Assembly (NCBI GenBank): GCA_030917625.1
Contig: JAUPUJ010000019.1
Location: 1 to 10,296, forward strand
Direction: 5' to 3'
DNA from: Patescibacteria group bacterium
GTDB taxonomy: Bacteria > Patescibacteriota > Minisyncoccia > Phycocordibacterales > XYD1-FULL-46-19
DNA length: 10,296 bases
Shown: piece after piece, positions 3,235-9,505 of the stretch
Layout: each line of letters begins with the position of its first letter
Position numbering within the stretch: position 1 is the first letter of the stretch
Notes under the pieces: model-generated
What the model was told of the DNA's origin: nothing
The model's input: only the letters and a program-made list of their open reading frames with translations
Database searches by the model: none
Translations under genes and position numbers: made by a program

Positions 3235-4311
3235 ATGGAAATTTTATATATTATTTTAGCTCTTATCCTCGGTTTAATTATTGGGGGAATTATTTTTTGG
3301 GTCGTTGGTAGAAATAAAAATTCAAACAATGGTAATGGCGAATCTTTGGTCATATTGCAGACTCAAATGAATGAATTGTCACGCCTTCTGGATAACCGGA
3401 TGGAAAACGTGCGAACCGATTTGAAAGAGTCGACTCAATACATGCAGGAATCTATTCGCGGGCAATTTCGAGAATCAAGTCAGATTATTAAAGATGTGAC
3501 CGAAAGGCTAACTAAACTCGATGAGACCAATAGACAAGTGGTTAATTTTACCGATCAACTTCAGGAACTTCAGGATATTTTGAAAAATCCTAAACATCGG
3601 GGAATAGTCGGTGAATATTATTTAGAAACTCTGTTAAAAAATGTTTTGCCGCCCAATGGTTTTGAAATGCAGTACAAATTTGCTGACGGTGAAATAGTAG
3701 ACGCGGCGGTATTTGTGAAAGATAAAATTATTCCTGTTGATTCTAAATTTAGTTTAGAAAATTACAATCGCTTGGTTCAAGAAAAAAATGAGGCTGAAAA
3801 AATTCGCCTAGAAAAACTTTTTGTGGGTGATTTAAAACAGCGCATTCAAGAAACCGCTAAGTATATTAGACCAGGGGAGGGGACGATGGATTTTGCTTTT
3901 ATGTTTATTCCCCACGAAGCCATTTATTATGATCTATTGGTCAACAAAATTGGAGCCATAACTGAAGATACAGAAAATTTAATTCAACGGGCAGCTAATA
4001 AGTACAAAGTGATTATAGTGTCGCCGACGTCATTTCTGGCTTATTTACAAACCGTCCTCCAAGGTCTCAAAGCCATGCAGATCGAGGAATCAGCCAAGGA
4101 AATTAGGCAGAGAGTAGGCGATTTAGGGCGCCATATTGCCTCCTATGACCAGTTTTTGGACAAGATGGGCAATTCGCTTGGAACCACTGTAAATCACTAT
4201 AATAACGCTTATAAAGAGTTTAAGAAGATAGATAAAGATGTGGTCAAAATTAGTGGAGTTGGTGGAGCGATAGAAGCGGTGAAAATAGACAAGCCTAATT
4301 TAGATTTATAG
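3235..4311 (+). CDS. rmuC: RmuC family DNA recombination protein
   Basis: The 358-residue protein has the RmuC layout: an N-terminal transmembrane helix (residues 3-24), a long coiled-coil region (about 37-115) and a C-terminal restriction-endonuclease-like domain. Visible core residues are E127 in GIVGEYYLE, D156 in D-G-E-I-V-D, and D169-S-K171 in PVDSKF, a PD-(D/E)xK pattern. RmuC limits inversions between short inverted repeats and is thought to be a nuclease, though its exact reaction is not settled. The helix should tether it to the cytoplasmic membrane with the nuclease inside. It is shorter than the E. coli protein, as is common. ATG 3235 is chosen over a TTG at 3217 because the -10 box lies between them. 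No SD is present. Confidence 0.95.
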   Translation: MEILYIILALILGLIIGGIIFWVVGRNKNSNNGNGESLVILQTQMNELSRLLDNRMENVRTDLKESTQYMQESIRGQFRESSQIIKDVTERLTKLDETNRQVVNFTDQLQELQDILKNPKHRGIVGEYYLETLLKNVLPPNGFEMQYKFADGEIVDAAVFVKDKIIPVDSKFSLENYNRLVQEKNEAEKIRLEKLFVGDLKQRIQETAKYIRPGEGTMDFAFMFIPHEAIYYDLLVNKIGAITEDTENLIQRAANKYKVIIVSPTSFLAYLQTVLQGLKAMQIEESAKEIRQRVGDLGRHIASYDQFLDKMGNSLGTTVNHYNNAYKEFKKIDKDVVKISGVGGAIEAVKIDKPNLDL

Positions 4312-4327
4312 CCAATTTATAAACAAT

Positions 4328-4351
4328 CACATCTAGACATCTAGGTGTTTT
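4328..4351 (+). terminator. Weak terminator-like hairpin after rmuC
   Basis: CAC-AT-CTAG, loop ACAT, CTAG-GTG, then TTTT. The stem has a 2-nt bulge and few pairs. The same bases contain a tandem 8-nt repeat, ACATCTAG twice (4329-4344). Efficient termination is doubtful. Confidence 0.3.
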
Positions 4352-4388
4352 ATGTGGTAAGTTATGAGCTGGTTTTTAGTTCCTTTCT

Positions 4389-4415
4389 TTGGACCACAAG
4401 TCCAATTCATATAAA
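4389..4415 (+). promoter_or_regulatory. Possible promoter with inverted repeat
   Basis: TATAAA (4410-4415) follows TTGGAC (4389-4394) at 15 nt. The -35-like box is the left arm of a perfect inverted repeat, TTGGAC-CACAA-GTCCAA (4389-4405), which could be an operator for the kinase-like gene. The short spacer and imperfect boxes fit a regulated promoter, but this is inference. Confidence 0.4.
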
Positions 4416-4459
4416 GATTTTGGTAGAAACCATGTAGATTAACTACGAGGAGAAATGAC

Positions 4460-5185
4460 ATGGCAGTTGTTGAAAACCAAGAGGAGGACGTTGTTCTAGA
4501 TGCTCAGACTATGTCCGGTTTTTTAGGGGTCATACTTTGTGTATCTGGTGCGATGGGCGCTGGTAAGAGTACCCTTGTGAGAATTCTCACGGGCAATGTC
4601 CAGGGGCTAACAAACCAGGACCTCATTAGATTCATCGTTCATCATCATCGGCTGTTAAAGGATTGCTTGAGGAGTCAATTTCATCTCGATCTCTCGGACC
4701 GAGTTGGAGTAGTTCCCAGCTACACCACTAGGGCCAAAAGGGGGGATGAAATGGACGGGGAGTATATCTTCGTCAACCGCGATGACTTTCAGGAAATGAT
4801 CGAGGGGCACAGATTTGCCTGGTGGGTCAAAGTTAATCATCGATTCTATGGTACCCTTTGGACAGATTTGTCGGAACAACTCGTTAAGCCAGGTTTTGGG
4901 GTGGTAAATGTCACCCCAGAAACTGTGGTTTACCACATTTACCCCAAACTCTTCAAAACCGGAAGGTTTAAAGCTGTCTATGTGGATTCGCCTCATAGGC
5001 AGGAGTGGATGCGTAACAGAGGAGGTCTTTCTCCCGATGTTGTACATTCTAGAGAGGAAATCAATCAAAATTGGGACCGTTTGGTCACTGGTGCTGGTGA
5101 TATGTTTGTCCGTCTCGAGAATGATGAAGCGGGCAATCTCGATAACCTGATCCATGACCTTTCTGGCCTCTTAGGTCGAACCTGA
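4460..5185 (+). CDS. Divergent guanylate-kinase-like P-loop protein
   Basis: The 241-residue protein shows the guanylate kinase order of motifs: P-loop G-A-M-G-A-G-K-S-T (30-38); GMP-binding S-Y-T-T-R (87-91) and G-D-E-M-D-G-E-Y-I-F-V (95-105); Y-G-T (130-132); and a lid-like R-x5-R region followed by a C-terminal helix. Guanylate kinases phosphorylate GMP to GDP with ATP in the cytoplasm. Unusual points are a 20-residue acidic N-terminal extension, about 48 residues between P-loop and SYTTR where ordinary enzymes have clearly fewer, and an atypical second half. It may be the cell's working GMP kinase or a specialised paralogue acting on another substrate. SD AGGAG (4448-4452) precedes the ATG by 7 nt. 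Its promoter has an inverted repeat, and a strong terminator follows. Confidence 0.75.
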   Translation: MAVVENQEEDVVLDAQTMSGFLGVILCVSGAMGAGKSTLVRILTGNVQGLTNQDLIRFIVHHHRLLKDCLRSQFHLDLSDRVGVVPSYTTRAKRGDEMDGEYIFVNRDDFQEMIEGHRFAWWVKVNHRFYGTLWTDLSEQLVKPGFGVVNVTPETVVYHIYPKLFKTGRFKAVYVDSPHRQEWMRNRGGLSPDVVHSREEINQNWDRLVTGAGDMFVRLENDEAGNLDNLIHDLSGLLGRT

Positions 5186-5219
5186 GCACGGTTTCTAGGT
5201 GTCTTTCAAGGCGCAAGTA

Positions 5220-5259
5220 GGCCCATTCCACGAGCGGTATCGTGGGGTGGGTCTTTTTT
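5220..5259 (+). terminator. Strong intrinsic terminator after the kinase-like gene
   Basis: A 14-bp stem (5220-5233 with 5240-5253) built from G-C pairs and three G-T pairs has a 6-nt loop, GCGGTA, and is followed by six T. The rplU -35 begins two bases after the T-tract. Confidence 0.92.
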
Positions 5260-5260
5260 C

Positions 5261-5288
5261 TTGCATTTTTTATAAAATTAGGTAGAAT
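5261..5288 (+). promoter_or_regulatory. Promoter of rplU, near-leaderless
   Basis: TTGCAT (5261-5266), 16-nt spacer, TAGAAT (5283-5288). Only 8 nt separate the -10 from ATG 5297, so the transcript would begin about 0-2 nt before the start codon. No SD precedes the ATG. Confidence 0.65.
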
Positions 5289-5296
5289 ATGGACTT

Positions 5297-5614
5297 ATGT
5301 CATTTGCTGTAATAAAGACTGGTGGAAAACAATATAAAGTCGCTCCTGGCGATATTTTAATGATAGAAAAGATGCCCGAATTTGCCGAAGGTGGTAAAGT
5401 GGTTTTTTCTGACGTACTTTTGGTAGAAACTGACTCTGACACTAAAATTGGTGACCCAATAGTTAAAGGGGCTCAAGTGGAAGGTGAATTTGTGTCCGAA
5501 GGTAAAAATAAAAAGCTTTTAGTTTTAAGGTATAAATCTAAAAGTAACTATAAGAAGATTAAAGGCCACCGCCAACCTTTCAATAAGGTTAAAATTTCTA
5601 AAATCGTTCTCTAA
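5297..5614 (+). CDS. rplU: 50S ribosomal protein L21
   Basis: A 105-residue full-length bL21. The N-terminus F-A-V-I-K-T-G-G-K-Q-Y-K-V (3-15) is the family signature, followed by the G-D conserved turn and the β-barrel core. The basic C-terminal region R-Y-K-S-K-S-N-Y-K-K and G-H-R-Q-P-F (90-95) makes the 23S rRNA contacts. It is a component of the large ribosomal subunit. The gene stands alone: the usual downstream partner rpmA (L27) is absent here, because recR converges from the other side and the two genes share a terminator. It begins without an SD from a promoter 8 nt upstream, so initiation is probably leaderless. Confidence 0.98.
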   Translation: MSFAVIKTGGKQYKVAPGDILMIEKMPEFAEGGKVVFSDVLLVETDSDTKIGDPIVKGAQVEGEFVSEGKNKKLLVLRYKSKSNYKKIKGHRQPFNKVKISKIVL

Positions 5615-5641
5615 AAAAACAGGTCCTAGAACCTGTTTTTT
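5614..5641. terminator. Shared bidirectional terminator rplU/recR
   Basis: AAAAAACAGGT/ACCTGTTTTTT (5614-5624, 5631-5641) with a 6-nt loop gives an A-tract/T-tract on both sides and works on both strands. The rplU stop (5612-5614) and the recR stop (5640-5642) both overlap its edges, so no base is spent between the convergent genes. Confidence 0.88.
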
Positions 5642-6269
5642 AATGCCTCGAAGCTAAGGCGTTTTCTATAGTTTCGGCATCAGAGTATTCGAGTTCGGTC
5701 CCAGTAGAAAAACCCCGACCTAAACTTGAAACTTTAATTTTAAAATCTTGAGCGATTTGAGTCAATTCGTCTTTAAGGAGGCGAGTCATCTGATCACCGT
5801 CGGGGCTAGCACTGAAAGCTAAAATAATTTCTTTTAGAGTGCCATTTTTACCATCTGTTGAGAGTAATTTTTTAAGAGAACTTAATCGGCTGTAATTAGT
5901 GAATTTATCACTATCTTTACTAGTTTTTAAGTGACCTAAAATAAAAAACAGGCCTTTGTAAGTTTCGGTTTTGATAACATTGTCGACATCCATATCTTTT
6001 TCCACAATCATAATAGTGGAGTGGTCTAAATCGATATTGTCGCACCGCCGACATAGATTATTGTCTTTATGATGGGCAACAAAGAAATAATGGCAGCGAC
6101 TACATTGTTTAGCTTTTTGGTTTAAGGCGTCTATAGATTTTAAAAAGTCAGCTCTAAAAATACGATCACGAGCTAGTAAAAAATAAACAAAGCGTCTAGC
6201 TTGTCTGGGGCCAATTCCGGGGAATTTGGTAAAGATATTAACTAAGTCTTCAAAATCACTACCTTGCAT
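5640..6269 (-). CDS. recR: Recombination mediator RecR
   Basis: The 209-residue protein is full length. In order: helix-hairpin-helix K-F-P-G-I-G-P-R-Q-A-R-R (15-26), a Cys4 zinc site C56-x2-C59-x13-C73-x2-C76, a Toprim domain (about 84-183, starting with I-M-I-V-E-K), and the C-terminal G-R-G-F-S-T-G-T-E-L-E-Y-S-D segment (184-197) typical of RecR. It acts with RecO (and RecF where present) to load RecA on gapped single-stranded DNA. It starts 6 nt after the dnaB stop with no SD, so it should be translated by coupling or reinitiation from dnaB. The common dnaX-ybaB-recR arrangement is not present; recR is paired with the replicative helicase instead. Confidence 0.97.
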   Translation of the reverse strand: MQGSDFEDLVNIFTKFPGIGPRQARRFVYFLLARDRIFRADFLKSIDALNQKAKQCSRCHYFFVAHHKDNNLCRRCDNIDLDHSTIMIVEKDMDVDNVIKTETYKGLFFILGHLKTSKDSDKFTNYSRLSSLKKLLSTDGKNGTLKEIILAFSASPDGDQMTRLLKDELTQIAQDFKIKVSSLGRGFSTGTELEYSDAETIENALASRH

Positions 6270-6275
6270 AATGGT

Positions 6276-7640
6276 TTAAAAAGAACCAAAATCACCTTTT
6301 TCTATTTCTACGAAACAGACGCGACTATTGTCGAAGCGTAGATCAACCTTACCAACAGGACCATTTCGGTGTTTTTCGACCAAGATTTCAGCAATGTCTT
6401 TGCGATCAGAAGTTTCGTCATTACGATCTTCGCGGTGGATAAACATAACCACGTCGGCATCCTGCTCAATAGATCCAGAGTCTCGAAGGTCGGACAGGCG
6501 CGGTTTGCCTCCACGTTGCTCCACAGCACGAGACAATTGGGACAAGGCAATTACGGGCACGTCTAATTCACGAGCGAGCCCCTTAAGGGAACGAGAAATT
6601 TCAGTCACCATTTGCACCATGGAATCGGTGGTTCGGCGTGGCACCATCAGCTGTAAGTAATCGACGACAATTAAACCTAAACCATGTTCAGCTTTAAGTC
6701 TTCTGGCTACAGTTTTCATTTTCATAATATTATTAGACGGTTCGTCATCAATAAAAATAGGGGCTTTCGATAGGCTGTCTAGAGCATCGCGAATACGATC
6801 GAAGTCTTCTTGAGCCGACATTTTTCCGGTTCGGAGTTTCCAAGAGTCGACCCGAGCTTCGGAGGCTAAAATTCTATCCACTAATTGTTGACTACTCATT
6901 TCCAGAGAAAAAATAGCAGTCGGAATATTTTCTCGACAGGCGACATGACGCACAATATCAAGAGCCAGAGTGGTTTTACCAACAGACGGCCTAGCGGCTA
7001 AAATAATTAGATCTGATTTTTGAAAACCGGATAGTAAGTTATCTAAACTTTTAAAACCAGACGGCACACCTCGGTGACCATCTTTACTTTTATGAAGTTT
7101 GTCGAAACGTTCCCAGGCGTCACTTAAAGCATCTTTCAAAACGACATAAGTTTTTTTGGAATAAGAACCCAAGTTAAAGATGAGTTGCTCAGCCTTATCG
7201 AAAACAGAGTCAATGTCTTCAGATTCGTCATAACCCAATTCTAAAATATTGTCGGCCGACTCGATTAGTTTGCGGAGAGCGGCTTTTTTGGTAACAGTTT
7301 GGGCGTAGTGGCCGATATTAGCAGCTGAGGCCACAGTGCCAATAAGTTCAGCTAAATAACTACTACCACCAACTTGCTCGAGATTTTTTTTAGATTTTAA
7401 AATAGAGGTAATGGTGACCACATCAATCGGCTCGTTATTTTCATGGAGTTCCAGCATGGCTTTGAAAATAATGCGGTGTTTGCTGGAGTAAAAAGCCTCA
7501 TCAGTAATAATATCTAGAATGTCGTGGATAGACTCAGCTTTGAGCATAATAGAACCTAAAAGAGCTTGTTCAGCTCCAATATCTTGAGGTGGTACCTTGA
7601 GGGGTGAGGTGACCATTTTTTGTTCTCTGACGTTTTGCAT
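6276..7640 (-). CDS. dnaB: Replicative DNA helicase DnaB
   Basis: 454 residues, the normal length for DnaB. The N-terminal domain (about 14-120) starts with P-P-Q-D-I-G-A-E-Q-A-L-L-G-S. The RecA-like ATPase domain has Walker A A-R-P-S-V-G-K-T-T (216-224), catalytic Glu in S-L-E-M (245-248), Walker B L-I-V-V-D-Y (323-328), S-Q-L-S-R (367-371), D-L-R-D-S-G-x-I-E-Q-D-A-D (384-396) and the arginine-finger region K-H-R-N-G-P (423-428). It is a hexameric helicase that unwinds DNA ahead of the replisome and binds primase. No intein is inserted. Its promoter gives a predicted leaderless mRNA. recR follows at 6 nt, making a dnaB-recR operon that ends at the terminator 5614-5641. Confidence 0.98.
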   Translation of the reverse strand: MQNVREQKMVTSPLKVPPQDIGAEQALLGSIMLKAESIHDILDIITDEAFYSSKHRIIFKAMLELHENNEPIDVVTITSILKSKKNLEQVGGSSYLAELIGTVASAANIGHYAQTVTKKAALRKLIESADNILELGYDESEDIDSVFDKAEQLIFNLGSYSKKTYVVLKDALSDAWERFDKLHKSKDGHRGVPSGFKSLDNLLSGFQKSDLIILAARPSVGKTTLALDIVRHVACRENIPTAIFSLEMSSQQLVDRILASEARVDSWKLRTGKMSAQEDFDRIRDALDSLSKAPIFIDDEPSNNIMKMKTVARRLKAEHGLGLIVVDYLQLMVPRRTTDSMVQMVTEISRSLKGLARELDVPVIALSQLSRAVEQRGGKPRLSDLRDSGSIEQDADVVMFIHREDRNDETSDRKDIAEILVEKHRNGPVGKVDLRFDNSRVCFVEIEKGDFGSF

Positions 7641-7646
7641 CCAGCT

Positions 7647-7655
7647 ATTATATCA
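7647..7655 (-). promoter_or_regulatory. Extended -10 promoter of dnaB, predicted leaderless
   Basis: Minus-strand TGATATAAT (TATAAT at 7647-7652) is a perfect TGnTATAAT. Exactly 6 nt separate it from ATG 7640, the same spacing as at rmuC. There is no convincing -35 and no SD, so the start codon should be at or near the mRNA 5' end. Confidence 0.7.
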
Positions 7656-7725
7656 CTTAAAGATAGACCTTAAAAATAATCAAAATAGGGCTCAAAAAGT
7701 GTCGAATAGGGGAGGAATTGGGGAC

Positions 7726-7762
7726 AAAAAAATCCCCTCAGAACCACGAAAGTCCTAAGGGG
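7726..7762 (-). terminator. Terminator of the 78-residue gene
   Basis: On the minus strand CCCCTTAG pairs with CTGAGGGG (one G-T), extended by GGAC/GTTC around a 7-nt loop, and is followed by A and seven T. It insulates dnaB from the upstream small gene. Confidence 0.88.
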
Positions 7763-7781
7763 GTGTAAAAAGATAGGGCGG

Positions 7782-8018
7782 TTAAAAATGGTGCGCCTGC
7801 TCAATTTCGGTTAGTGGGCTGGTGTCGATGTCTGGTCTAAATCGACTAGACAATCTCCTGTCCAATTCTTTCATAATTCCAGGGAACTGGAGTTCAGCCT
7901 GGGCTAACAACTCCCTAACGCCATCTCTACAGATGATCAGACCCAATAGCTGGTCATCTGTTAAGCCCTCTAGATAATCTTCCGCGATCCCTAAAAATAA
8001 ATGGGGGTTAGCTAGCAT
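7782..8018 (-). CDS. Hypothetical 78-residue helical protein
   Basis: Not recognised. The sequence is compact and mostly helical: a first helix with F-L-G-I-A-E-D-Y (8-15), then L-T-D-D-Q-L-L-G-L-I-I-C-R-D-G-V-R-E-L-L-A-Q-A (19-41), then M-K-E-L-D-R-R-L-S-S-R-F, and a flexible acidic tail ending A-H-H-F. It is probably cytosolic; no membrane segment is seen. The start is set by a perfect SD, AGGAGGAG (8027-8034 on the minus strand), 8 nt from the ATG. It is an independent unit with its own promoter (8075-8103) and terminator (7726-7762), placed between the cysS and dnaB transcripts. It has the same build as the small genes of the left half. Confidence 0.72.
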   Translation of the reverse strand: MLANPHLFLGIAEDYLEGLTDDQLLGLIICRDGVRELLAQAELQFPGIMKELDRRLSSRFRPDIDTSPLTEIEQAHHF

Positions 8019-8065
8019 AAATTTTACTCCTCCTAGTGGCTACCCTTGCCCTAAATGTTCTATTG

Positions 8066-9496
8066 CTACATATTATAATATAACATTAAATTTATGTAGT
8101 CAATATGACTGATTTTACGACCATTTGGTGTATCTTTAATGGTGTAACCTTTGAGTTCTATTTGTTGACGAATTAGATCTGCTTGATCCCAGTCACCGCG
8201 TTCACGGGCAATATCTCTATCGTCAGCTAAAGATTCGATCTCTTCTGGGATTATATCATCTGTTTTATTGATCAAATTTTCGTCTAAAATTCCCAAGACT
8301 TCATCAAATTTTTCAATAGTCGCTCTTTTGTCTGCTGTTTTAAAAGTGGTGGATAAAATTTCATGAATTAAAGCTATGGCGCGTGGGGTGCCCATATCGT
8401 CATTGATATATTCTGTAAATTTTTCTAAATAGTCAGTTAATATATCACCATCTTCAGGGTATGAAAAAATTTCTTGATTCAGATTTATAAGAGTATTTTT
8501 AGCAGCTGTTATTGATTCTTCAGAAAAATTAAGAGGGGAACGATAGTGGGCTGTTAGAACTAAATAACGATAGGCAAGGGCGGGCCAACCTTTGGCTGCT
8601 AAATCGGTGACGGTGTAAAAGTTGTCAGCGGACTTGGCCATTTTATCTTTACCACCAACTGTAATAAAAGCATTATGAAGCCAATAGTTTACAAAAGTCT
8701 CACTGGTGGCTGATTCTGATTGAGCTCGCTCATTACTGTGGTGGACAGCTACATGATCTTCACCGCCGGTATGAATATCAATATGATTACCTAATAATTT
8801 CATACTCATCGCAGAGCACTCGATATGCCAACCGGGAAAACCAATACCCCAAGGTGATTCCCATTCTTGGAGACGAGCAGTAGTCTCGTCTGAAAATTTC
8901 CATAAAGCAAAGTCGGCTGGCTGCTTTTTTTTAGTGGAGTTGGCGTGGCGACTATCTTTATTTTGGGCGTCTAAATTTAAATGGCCGAGTTCTGAGTATT
9001 TTTCATACTTACTCGTGTCAAAATAAATACCATCTGAAGTTTGGTAAGTAAAACCTTTCGTTTCTAAAGTTTGAATCAAATTTATTTGGTCTGTTATATA
9101 GTCGGTAGCTTTAGGAAAAGCAGTGCCTGTAGTTTTAATATTTAAACTATTTAAATCTTGAAAAAATTGGTCGATAAAAGGCTTCGTCAATTCGGCTACA
9201 GTTTGACCAGAAGCTCGCGCCTGTCTTTCAACTTTATCCTCGCCAGTATCTTCAGTGTCATTAGTGAGGTGGCCGACATCGGTAATATTGATCACCTGGT
9301 TCACTTCATAGTTGTTCCATTCTAAAGTTCTTCTAACCATATCGGAGAGAATAAAGCTACGCATATTACCGATATGAGCATAATCGTAAACAGTAGGCCC
9401 ACAAGAATATAAACCAACTTTATTAGGATCGATTGGTGTGAATATCTCTTTTTGTCGAGACAGAGTGTTATAAAATTTTAGAGGCGGTTTGTCCAT
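8066..9496 (-). CDS. cysS: Cysteinyl-tRNA synthetase
   Basis: A 476-residue class I synthetase that charges tRNA-Cys. Visible features: Y-S-C-G-P-T-V-Y-D (30-38) with zinc ligand C32; the HIGH motif as H-I-G-N (41-44); I-T-D-V (71-74); the second zinc cysteine C227 in G-W-H-I-E-C-S-A-M; G-G-E-D-H-x3-H-H-x2-E (244-256) completing the zinc site; the KMSKS loop as K-M-A-K-S (285-289); and the C-terminal D-x2-R-x-R-G-D-W-x2-A-D module (427-440). Ala for Ser in KMSKS is a minor variant. After the usual D-T-P-N-G end, about 17 extra residues are encoded, and the last dozen codons double as the promoter of the next gene. It starts 9 nt after corA without an SD, so a corA-cysS operon is likely. Confidence 0.97.
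   Translation of the reverse strand: MDKPPLKFYNTLSRQKEIFTPIDPNKVGLYSCGPTVYDYAHIGNMRSFILSDMVRRTLEWNNYEVNQVINITDVGHLTNDTEDTGEDKVERQARASGQTVAELTKPFIDQFFQDLNSLNIKTTGTAFPKATDYITDQINLIQTLETKGFTYQTSDGIYFDTSKYEKYSELGHLNLDAQNKDSRHANSTKKKQPADFALWKFSDETTARLQEWESPWGIGFPGWHIECSAMSMKLLGNHIDIHTGGEDHVAVHHSNERAQSESATSETFVNYWLHNAFITVGGKDKMAKSADNFYTVTDLAAKGWPALAYRYLVLTAHYRSPLNFSEESITAAKNTLINLNQEIFSYPEDGDILTDYLEKFTEYINDDMGTPRAIALIHEILSTTFKTADKRATIEKFDEVLGILDENLINKTDDIIPEEIESLADDRDIARERGDWDQADLIRQQIELKGYTIKDTPNGRKISHIDYINLMLYYNM
8075..8103 (-). promoter_or_regulatory. Promoter embedded in the end of cysS
   Basis: Minus-strand TTGACT (8098-8103), 17-nt spacer, TATTAT (8075-8080), near consensus. It lies wholly within the last codons of cysS (stop at 8066-8068). 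Predicted start near 8068 gives a leader of about 50 nt ending in the AGGAGGAG SD. Confidence 0.75.
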
Positions 9497-9505
9497 AATT
9501 AAGCA

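Noticed and set aside
4329..4344. Tandem ACATCTAG repeat as start of a CRISPR or other repeat array.
   Set aside because: Only two 8-nt copies, no spacers or further units; no CRISPR array or cas gene anywhere in the window.
4655..5155. 166-codon open frame antisense to the kinase-like gene.
   Set aside because: It has no SD, no recognisable protein features, and lies entirely within a gene with clear P-loop kinase motifs on the other strand.
6308..6660. Several open frames on both strands within the 3' half of dnaB.
   Set aside because: Shadows of a fully conserved dnaB reading frame.
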